64,000 bases of DNA from assembly GCA_050084985.1 (NCBI GenBank), contig JBITNC010000001.1, forward strand, positions 41,106,001 to 41,170,000. Direction: 5' to 3'. The notes beneath the pieces are model-generated. The model made no database searches. It had not been told where the DNA came from and saw nothing but the letters and a program-made list of their open reading frames with translations. Both the position numbers and the translations under genes were made by a program. Origin of the DNA: Nageia nagi. Lineage: Eukaryota > Pinophyta. Shown one piece after another: positions 23,184-33,700 of the stretch (position 1 is the stretch's first letter; every line of letters starts with the position of its first letter).

Positions 23184-23480
23184 TTAAAGGAGACTTAACT
23201 TCCATGGTATTGCTAATACAAGGGTAACTTTGGTAGTTGAAGGAGACTTAGCTTCTAAGCATCCTTCCATGAGAGGACAATCCTTAATTTTATGAGATGT
23301 CAATTGGTACTTGTAACAAGTATTTGGGAGGTTAATGTAAACCAACATTTTTGTGATGCAAGTATCATCGACTTGGATATCTACAAATTCCCTCAAGTCC
23401 TTAAAGAGGTCGACCTCAACACATGTATACTTCTAAGGATGGATAATATAAAAAGTTTATTGTTCCATGCATACAAACTT
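23184..23480 (-). pseudogene. Antisense LINE ORF1-like fragment
   Basis: The minus strand gives VEVDLFKDLREFVDIQV, then VYINLPNTCYKYQLTSHKIK ending in DCPL. This resembles the end of LINE ORF1 with its knuckle, although the second Cys is Tyr and the Gly before His is Ser. It lies just past the tail of the + LINE in opposite orientation, so it belongs to a different insertion. Confidence 0.5.
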
Positions 23481-24310
23481 GCTAATAGAAATTATATTTT
23501 ATTGTAAAAAAGACCATAGTGAAAGGAGAAGCATAAAGAATTCTACCCAAATTGGAACTAGTAAAGACACATCAACAAAGACAATAAAATTATGGTGCTA
23601 GGGTTGGAGAATTAAAAGGGTATTATGAATGTATCATGGATCTCTACTCAACATAATCATGAAATGTTAAGGGTCGATGAATTGAAAGTGGAAGAACCCC
23701 TTAGTGTGGTTTTGAATACACTCCACTTTAATGCCATGGGGCTACCATGCATGTTGTATCCATTTACAAATAAGGAAATCATTAAGGAGATGCCTAAGGA
23801 AATACTTTATGAGTGTGTGCTCCTTAAGCCACCTATATACATTATCAAAGTCTTTAATGGGAAGATTTTATTTTTTTTGTTGAATCACGAGGCAAAGTAT
23901 TTGAACCCCCTCACAACTATCAGGAGGGTAAACTTTTAAGTTGTTTACTATACACTTAGTGGCTATGAACATTAAGCTCAATAGTAACCAAACTACAACA
24001 CATTGAAATAATTATTATGATTCAAGCCTTGAACCTTCCAAATAAGAACCATAGCTTAAACCCTTATTGTTTTTCCAATATCTCTTAAGAAGGTTATGAT
24101 TGTCATCATTATAAAAATTAGGGGAGAGGATCCAATAGTTGTGCACCCTAATTTCATGACTCTTAAAACCTAACATAATAAAATTGAATCGCTATAAATG
24201 TTTTACTTTTTCCTTGCCTAGTTATTTGCTTATAACTAAAGTTTTGAGTCACCATCACCAAATTTGATAGGTTAATTATACATTGTTGTAGAAACTATCC
24301 AAAACAACAC
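23481..24310. other. Unrecognised DNA upstream of VTI1
   Basis: A 104-codon open frame at 23625-23939 (+) has no motif I recognise and is probably chance or old LINE-derived sequence. No other coding or RNA signal is seen. Confidence 0.4.
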
Positions 24311-24388
24311 TTTTCTAAAATCATATCCATAGGTGTGAATTACAACTCCCATCGTTGTAATTCACATCCATGGTGTAACTTTAGAAAA
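24311..24388. repeat. Hairpin (inverted repeat) 283 bp upstream of the VTI1 start
   Basis: TGTGAATTACAAC at 24334-24346 and its exact reverse complement at 24354-24366 form a 13-bp perfect stem with a 7-base loop. Further out, TTTTCTAAA (24311-24319) pairs with TTTAGAAAA (24380-24388) across weakly matching arms, giving a foldback of about 78 bp. It could be a miniature foldback element or a transcribed hairpin. It lies in the presumed VTI1 promoter. Confidence 0.75.
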
Positions 24389-24670
24389 ATATATCATAAT
24401 AACCCACGCTAAGTGCTGGGTCCTCCCCCTAATTTATCTCAAGGAATACTACCAAGACGGGACCCACACCCTAATGACGTCCCTGCAACCGAGAAACCAA
24501 ATGAATATGCCTAATGTAATTTCCAAAAAACAGGAGCGAAATGCAGACCCAAAGCAAATCTTAAAGGGGAAGAACGTATCTAGAATTCACGCAGGCGCCC
24601 CGGGTTCGATCCCCACTCCCTCCAATTCTGATCGCCTTAAGTCCTTTTCTGGACAAATTCATTCACCAAA
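24389..24670 (+). promoter_or_regulatory. Presumed VTI1 promoter and 5' UTR
   Basis: This is the sequence between the hairpin and the VTI1 ATG. It is less AT-rich than its surroundings and should hold the core promoter and leader. No convincing TATA box was found. A tRNA T-arm-like GGGTTCGATCCCC lies at about 24602-24614. Confidence 0.4.
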
Positions 24671-24764
24671 ATGAGTGAAGTTTTCGACGGATACGAGAGA
24701 CAATATTGCGAACTCTCTGCAAATCTTTCCAAGAAATGCACTTCCGCCAGTCTGCTCAACGGAG
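24671..24764 (+). CDS. VTI1: VTI1 exon 1
   Basis: This holds the start codon and 31 full codons plus one base (phase 1), followed by the donor GTAAGC. The ATG is chosen because the N-terminus MSEVFDGYERQY is the conserved VTI1 start. Confidence 0.95.
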
Positions 24765-27700
24765 GTAAGCTCTGATCTGCTCATTGTTATTCTCCGTAGG
24801 TTAAATCTTATTGATTTAAGGAGAATTAGGGTTAGCGTGGCTATACAGGTAAATTAGGTCGTCACAGATCGATCTATATGAATTCCATGGTATTGAAACG
24901 CATATCAAAATTTCAATCAATTTTTTGAAATTGTGAGAGGTCTCGAAATTGGCACGAGGAGCATTGAACCCGTAAGCACCATTGCCGTAATGATGGCTGT
25001 TTTGCGAATATAGATTACAATTTTCAAATCCCTGTATATTTTTATAGAATTATATGTTTTTCATAACCTAGCGGCTTCCTTGATTCGAATTTTTATTGAG
25101 GATTATAAATCTTTTAATAGTCTTTTTTAAAGCATTATAAATTTTTTAACAGTCTTTTTTAAAACATTAGAAATGTTAGAATGATGTTTATTTTGATTTT
25201 CATTGTCAGTTAACGTTCTACATATTTTTATTTGCTTTTTCATTTATAATATATACCTACCTTAATACATGAAATAAATAGCATTTAGAATTAATGTTAT
25301 CAACTATGGAAATAGTAAAATGAAAGTTGTCATGACAATGAAACAGGAATCGAAGATCCTTTGTACATATCACTCATTCTACTATTGATATAGTTAGATA
25401 AATCAATATTTCCCTTGTCCATCTTACAAACAACTACCGCTAATTCTGATTTCAGTACAAGCTCATAGATTTAATTATGGCCCATGATATTTCTGTCTTA
25501 GGATGTCGAATTTGCTTTGTATGTTTGATTCCTATAGCTGGCGTTGCAGCTTATTAGCTTAAAGTCACTTCCCACTTGTTAAGATGCGGAGAATTTAATT
25601 TCCTTGTTTGTGCATTTTGTTGAAAATTTTTTTTTTGTTCCAAAAAGAAGTATGCGATAGTGAAATTAACTAAAGTCTGTCCTTCTGTTCCATTTTTAGA
25701 AATAAGAGATGAGATACTTAAAAAATAAATGCTATCATTAATAACAATAATAAAGTCAATTTTTAATGTTCTTTAACCCTATTGGTAATAGGATCTATCA
25801 AGAATTTTTAAATATCACTAAATATCACCAATGTAGGGGGTGGGAGTGGTTTTGGGACTTTCCACATGGGTGTCTTCACAACTCACTTCTCCCAAATTCC
25901 CCTAAAAATTTGTTCCATGTCTTCTACCTGGTAACCCATTGTGGAGGCATGAAACTAGTATTTGACTCGGCAAGTTTATTTTTTGAGCTTCAACTTGTAT
26001 TGGACTCGACAGGTTCATTTTTTGATACTTCAACTTGTATTGGACTGGGCTGGTTTATTTTTTGATAAAAAAAAATTGTATAGTGTAGTAAATTTGACAA
26101 AAATAATTGTATAGTGTAGTAAATTTGACAAAAATAACTGCTATTTTTATGCTGCCCTCAATGGATTCATATCAGTGACATACAATATCAACCAAATCGA
26201 CATTAAACAAAAGTGCACAAAACATGTATTTTCAAAATATATTATATTACATTTTGTTTTGTTTTTCTCTTTTTTTTTGGCCTTTTGAACTGATACAATT
26301 TTATGGAGTCCTTGTCAAACTTGCTGAACTCATAAAAACTGGCAAAGTCTTGGAAAGATTCAAGAGCCTATTCATGTGGATTTATTAGTATTGGTTTGGA
26401 ATGCAAATAGCTTCACAAGTCTTAGCACTAAGCTTAGTACTGTATTGCAATTAGATAATTTTAGATGAAGAAAAAGGAAGTTGTTTTTGAAGAAATCAGT
26501 GAGGGCATTGAGTTGTGATACATACGTCAACTTAATTCTGAATTCTGGAAGTATTAAAAAAACATAAGGAAGTCTGTTATTTTATTAAGTTAAATGTTTT
26601 TCTTTTCTTCCTTTCCTGTGATGGACAAATAGTTTAAAATTTGGAGAAGTTAATAGGCTTTTGTTGGATATTGTATTCTGTAATGCGGCAGTGTTGGATG
26701 TTGACAAGGTTGCAGATGTGTGGTTACTGGCTACGATACACAAGGTACGGATAGGAGCACTTGATACTGACAGAACATTGTACATGGATAGGTTTAGTGT
26801 TATTTGTTTCTATGCTTATTCAACAAAAGGAAATTATAAATTGAACTAATCAAACAATTAAATGTATTGAAGAACAAGAACAGTTAATTTTGCATAATGT
26901 AGCAATGATGTCCTGAAAAGTTTAAAGTTGTCCTTGTTACTGAATCAGCTATGAACAGAGCCGTTTAGTGACACTTTCAAACAAAGGCCTATGGTCTTTA
27001 CGCAACACAAGTTGTATCTTTAGCATCTGATCTTGTAGAAGAACAATAATACTTCAATGTCACTGCAAAATCAATGTTTCCACTTTATAGTGGATGATGT
27101 TACAAGTTGAATACAATCTTTATAGATATTGTTTGCAAAGCGAAACATTACAACTACATTCTTTATAGATATAGCTTGTCACATAGATTGATATAATTGG
27201 GTTTTCCTTCAAACCTAGATGATACATTGCACAATGGTTGTACATTAAAAGTCAAAAGTAGCAGTAAATACTAACAAGTATAAGTCTATGCATTGAGCAA
27301 TATAAAATATTATCAAACATGATTTCTTTTAATTTAATCATAATCACAGATTGATTTTAATTTCCAAATTCTGTAAATATTTTAGAAGGAACGGGACTAG
27401 TTACAAACTTACAATCTATTTGAGGGCCAAGTATAGCAGCGTGACTTGACTAGCAGACATCTTAAAAAATTCAGTTCTGGGCTTTACTAAATAGGGCTGT
27501 CAGAAAACAATGACATGTGCATTGGATATTCTTCTTGGATACTGGAAATGATAATGACTGTTAACCTGTATTGTGTTTGCTGTTTTTTATTCTTGAATTC
27601 TATAATATACTGCCTGATCTAAGATGAATAGATACTCTGATGTTTACAGCCTTGACAAACTTCCTTTAATTTATTTTATATTCTTGTTTTAGTGGTACTT

Positions 27701-30700
27701 TATTGACTACACTGGCGGGAAAACACATTGCTTAGATTCCACACTGTACACGGAAATTATGAGTTCCAATAATAGTTTATTATTGTTGACTCCACTATGT
27801 ATAAGTACCCATAAATATACGAATACAGGCAGTGCATCGTGAAATCTTTCATGGTATCAGAGCAGCATAATTCAGTTGTTAAGCCCTGATTTCATGCTTC
27901 TGAGTTTCAAAGGATTTCACACTTAGCGATTTCATGCTAGTGAGTGTTGAAGGCTTAGTACAGCCTTGCATCTGGTGTTGCACAAGTGAAATACTGTATG
28001 TGCACAGGAAAATGAGGACTTTTGAGCTTGGCATCGTTTTTAAATCGGGTAGCTTTTGAATTCAGAGAAACTTTTACTGGATTCCATTTATAAATATTCT
28101 TCAATGGCAGAAACACGTTTCTAGGGTTGGTTTCTTTAATGAGGACTTTACAACTGGTAAAGAATTCACACAAGTGGCTTCCCTGCACGGCATCAAAGGT
28201 TGATTTATGCTCAGTAGAAGCTTTTTCTTTAGAATTGGATCAGGAATCTTACTTCTCAGACTACCACGATGCAGCATTAATGACTTTGAACTCCTTAGTT
28301 CAATTGGAGAACTCAATCTCGATTTCTCTTTGGTGAAACGATGAATATGGTCTATTGGAAGTTAGAGAGTGCGCAGATCCAGATTAGTGAAGAAGAAGCA
28401 TATGAGATCAATTTATTCAGTTGGGAACTATGGTTTCCACATTGCTGATTCTTACTGCAAAAATAATATTACAATAGAGAATTCTTCTGGCATTCACAAC
28501 AATGATAATCTCCCTCCAAGAAGTGGCCCTCACCCGTATTTGCTGGTAAACTTCACAAGCTTCTCACATGTCTTCATAGAAATCAGGGTAGATATTTTAT
28601 TCCACATTGAAAGAGATAATGTTCTTAAGTAGGCTATGTGTTAGAAACTGATTTGCCAAACTTTGGATCAACTCTGCTGTTCTTTCCCTGCAATGTTTTG
28701 TTTTTGTTGTAACAGTCATAAATTGTGTGCGTATAGCACATAATACTTCGTGCGTATATCATGTCAAAGCCTGTGGGTATATAGATAAAGTTTGGGCGTA
28801 TATAAATAAACACTGTGCATATATAATTGAAGTGTTTTTATGTCTGTAGGCGTTTGTAACTGCAGGCGACTGTTACTCTTCTTGTTTTGAGGTAGATAGG
28901 GTCGTTTTGATCTATCTTCCGGATTGTACAATGTATTGAAGAACATTATTGTATTGAGCTCCAGATTTGAATACAGAATCTATATTCTCCATTGCTCCAA
29001 TTCTTCTTGTGCTTGTTCTATTTCAGATTAAATTGTTGTTTATAAGGTTTGGCTGTAAAACTTCATTTGGTATCAGAATTGGTTTGGTTGAAGAAGGGTT
29101 TGAAGCAAGCCTGTGATGTTTCTCTCTTGCAATTTATTAAATTCCTGATTGAAGCCTGATTTCTTGTTGGATTGTGCTATAATGGCCAACAACACAAATT
29201 CCTCTCTACCAATTCTTGAGTTTGATTGGTCAAGTTATGAATATTTAAAGATGAAGACTTTGCTAGTAGGCAAAGATTTGTGGGACATAGTTGATGAAGG
29301 CTACATAGATTTTGCTGATTGGAGTGCTCTAACAACAAATGTGAAGAAGAATACCAAGGAGGCTGAAAAGAAAAATAGACTTGCATTGTATCATCTACAA
29401 TCAGCTCTTAAAGAGAGCATTTTCCCAAGAATTGTAGGCTGTACAACAACTAAACAAGCTTGGAAAGCATTAAAGGAAGGGTATGAATGAAGTATCCAAG
29501 TGAAGGATGTGAAATTACAAACTTTGAGAAGGGAGTTTGAGAACTTGGAGATGTCAAGATAATGAAGGGGCTGGTGATTATTGTGTTAGAGTGAAAGCCA
29601 TTGTGAACAAGATGACCACTCTTGGAGAAGAGATTGAAAAGGCAGTTGTGATAAAAAAAGGTGTTAAGAACACTCACTTCCAAGTGGAAACATGTAGCAA
29701 TAATTATAGAAGAAAGCAAGGACCTGTCCACACTTGAATATGATTAACTGATTGGCTCTTTCATGTCACATGTGGAGAGGTTCAAAGAACTCCAAGTTCG
29801 AGGTGTTGAAGAGAAGGCATTCTCTACAAAGAAAATGAAGCAAGTGGTAGTGGACAAGGTAGAGGCCAACACTCTTCTAGAGGAAGAGGTAGAGGTTCAT
29901 TTGGGAGAGGTAGAGGCAGAGAACAAAGCCAAGATAATGAATATTCTTTAGTCCCTAAAGGTGGAGCAACTGGTAGAGGTAGAGGTAGATTTGATAGGAG
30001 AGATAAATCAAATTTGCAATGTTACCATTGTAACAAATACGACCATTTTGAAAGAGATTGCAGGCTAAAGCAATTATCAAATGATGGGAGGATAGACCAT
30101 TATGGTGAAGAAGAGTTCTATGGAGAAGACAATTTGTTTTTGTCTTATAACAAGGCTGAGAAAAATGATGATAAGACTTGGATCTTGGATAGTGGTTGCA
30201 TTAATCACATGGCCGACTAGAAGGGAGTGTTGTCATCTCTTGATCATCCTATAAATCAAGTATTAAGCTTGGGGATGAGAAATCCTTGGAGGTGATAGCA
30301 AAAGGAGATATGGAAGTGCAAACAAAAGAAGGTAAGAAGAAGGTAAAAGACATTTACTATGCACTTGATTTGAAGCATAGTTTGGTGAGTATTAGACAAA
30401 TGTTGTAGAAAAATTATAAGTTGATTTATGAAGATAAAATGTGCAAGATCTATGACAAGAATAATGACAATAGGCTGGTTACTACTGTTCATATGATAGC
30501 CAATAGATCGTTTCCTTTGAAGTTTGGAGGGTAAGGGAACAACTTTTTGAATGTGGCTGTTGAAAGCAAGAATTGGCTATGGCATCTCAAATTTGGGCAT
30601 TTAAACTTTTCAAGTTTAAAATTGCTCTCACCAAAAGTGTATGGTTTACCAAAAGTTGAAGATCCAAAGGGTGTTTGTGAAGGGTGTGCTTTAGGAAAGC

Positions 30701-33700
30701 ATGCTAGACATCATTTTCCAAAAGGTGAAGCATGGAGGACCCAATACCCTCTCCAATTGATTCATTTTGATTTGTGGTCCAATGCAAACTATGAGTTTGG
30801 GTAATAATTCCTACTTTCTCACTTTCATTGATGATTTTCAAGGATGTGTTGGGTGCCTTTCATAAAACACAAAGATGAGGCATTTAGGTGCTTTAAGGAG
30901 TTCAAAAATGATTTTGAGAATCAAAGTGGGAGTAGCATAAAATGCTTGAGGATTGATAGAGGTGTGAGTTTTGTTCAAATGAATTTCTTCAATTTTGTAG
31001 AGATTTTGGCGTCAAAAGACAAATGATAGCTGCCTACACTCCACAACTAAATGGGGTGGCTGAGAGAAAGAATAGGACAATGGTAGAAATGGCTAGAAGC
31101 ATGCTACAAACTGCGAAGTTGAGTAACTATTATTGGGTTGATGCAATTTGGACAGCAATATATATTTTGAATAGAAGTCCCTCCAGAAGTTTGGAAAACA
31201 TAACTTCATATGGGGCATGGTTTGAGAAGAATCCTAATTTCAATCACTTCAAAGGCTTTGGGTGTTTGGCATATGCACATGTGGCTGATGAGAAAAGGAG
31301 AAAACTTGATGCCAAGAGTGAGGCATGTATCTTCATTGGTATTGTGAAAATACCAAAGCTGATAGGCTTTACAACCCCAAGAATCACAATGTTGTCATAT
31401 CAAGGGATGTGATTTTTGATGAAGGGGGAGTTTTGGATCACCAAAAATTGTTTATAGATAATGGCAGCCATGAGAAGAGTACTACAAATGTACAGTCAAG
31501 TGTTCAGCCGAGTCATGGACACTCAAGAAGTGTGCAACCCAGCCTTGTTGCACCACATCAAATAATTGTTTCAAGTCCACCCACAAGTCCCTTCAGTAGT
31601 CCAAGATCAAGTACTACAAGTACATCTTCAAGTGAAGACAAATATCCAAATGTTTTTTCCAATATGAAGAAGACAAAGAAAGGTAAGAAAGCACTCAAAG
31701 ATTATTCTCCTCAGGTTTTGGACACTAATTTTCAGAGAAGACTTACAAGAAGCGAAGCCCAAGAGATTGACCAAGTTGTTCATAGACTTGAGAACTTGCA
31801 CATTTATGGAGATGAGGATGATGGAGAACCTAAAGTTGATGTAGTGAACTATGCCTTGGTATCTACTAATCATGTTTCTGATTTTGAACCTACTTGTTTT
31901 GAATAAGCTTGTACTAACAAAGTTTGGATGCAAGCAATGGAAGAAGAAATGAATTCAATTGTTAAAAATGATACTTGGGAGCTTTGTGTCCTGCCCAAAA
32001 ATAAGTGGCATGTTGGTTCAAAATGGGTCTAGAAGACAAAATACAACAGTGATGGCAGCATTGAAAGGGACAAGGCAAGATTGATGGCAAAGGAATTCAC
32101 TCAAAATTTTGGCATTGATTATAAGGAGACATTTAGTCTTGTTGCAAGGCAAGAAACACTTAGGATGATGTTATCATTGGCAGCCCAAAAGAAATGGAGT
32201 GTTCTTCACATGGATGTGAAAAGTGCATTCCTAAATGGCTACTTGGATGAAGAGATGTATGTTGAACAACCTTAAGGTTTTGAGGTGAAAGAAAAAGAGC
32301 ATCAAGTCTATAGATTGAAGAAGGCATTGTATGGGCTGAAACAAGCCCTTAGAGCATGGTACACAAGGATTGATGACTACTTTCATAATTGTGGGTTCCA
32401 AAGGAGCAAAAGTGAGCCATCACTCTACTACAAGAAACAAGGTGAAGACATTTTGCTTGTTTGTTTGTATGTAGATGATTTGATATACATAGGGAGCAAT
32501 ACAAAGTTGAATGATGAGTTCAAGGCTGCAACGATGAAGGAATTTGAGATGAAAAACTTGGGTTTGATGCATTACTTCCTAGGCATGGAGGTACACCAAA
32601 ACAATGATGAGATTTTTGTTTGCCAAACAAAATATGCAAAAGACGTGTTGAAGAAGTTTGGGATTGCTGATTACAAACCTGTCCCAACACCTATTGCTCA
32701 TGGAGAGCTGGTGTGCAAGGATAATGGAGCTGAGAAGACAAATGTCACTGAGTATAGAAGTATTGTGGGCAGCCTAATGCTTCTCCCAAACACTGGGCCT
32801 GACATTGCACATGTTGTTTCATTAGTGTCAAGGCATATGAGTGAGCCTTTTGTTTTGTATTTGAGGGAAGCAAAGAGGATCTTGAGGTATGTGAAAGGCA
32901 CCATTGATTTTGGGATCCATTATTATCAAACTGAGAAAATGGAATTGTTTGGTTTTAGTGATAGTGATTAGGGGAGCAATCTTGATGATAGGAAGTCCAC
33001 AAGTGGAAGTTGTTTCTCACTAGGTTTAGGATTGATCACTTGGAGCTCAAGGAAGCAAGGATCAGTGGCATTATAATCAACTAAGGTTGAGTATATTGCA
33101 TTGAGATCAGCAAGAGCACAAGCATTGTGGCCTATAAAGGTACTTGAGGAGATAGGTGAGAAGCAAAGTGGACCAACTTTACTCTTTTGTGACAACATTA
33201 GTGCCATTCACTTAGCACAAAACCCAATCCACCATAACAGATCCAAACACTTCGATTTGAAGTACCATTTCATTTGAGATATGGTGGAGAAGAAGCAAAT
33301 TGGGTGAAGGTATTGTACCACCAAAGATCAATTAGTGGATTTGTCACAAAAGTTGTTGCAAAGGCTCAATTTTTGAAGATGAGAGAGTCATTGGTGAGTC
33401 CTCTCAGCATTATGGATGAGAATGTTGGAAATTGATTTGCCAAACTTTGGATCAACTCTGCTATTCTTTCCTTGCAATTTTCTGTTTTTGTTATAACAGT
33501 CATAAATTGTGTGTGTAAAGGGCTTTATTCCTCGTGCATATATCATTTGATAAATTGTGTGCATATAACACTTAATAAATTGTATGCGTATAGCACATAA
33601 TACTTTGTGCATATATCATGTAAAAACCTGTGCATATATAGAAAAAGTTTGTGCATATATAAATAAACAATGTGTATATATAACTGAAGTGTTTTTTAAG

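Larger units (their letters stand above)
24765..27728 (+). other. VTI1: VTI1 intron 1, left part
   Basis: This is AT-rich intron sequence with no coding domain recognised. It contains two short tandem repeats (25957-26066 and 26075-26136). The intron resumes after the nested retroelements at 35842. Confidence 0.7.

Noticed and set aside
23625-23939. 104-codon open frame on +
   Set aside because: No motif, no start context and no link to neighbouring elements; not supported as a gene.
24600-24616. tRNA T-arm or B-box-like GGGTTCGATCCCC upstream of VTI1, possible tRNA gene or SINE
   Set aside because: Only three of five T-stem pairs form, and there is no A box, D arm or anticodon arm at the right distance, so neither a tRNA gene nor a SINE is supported.
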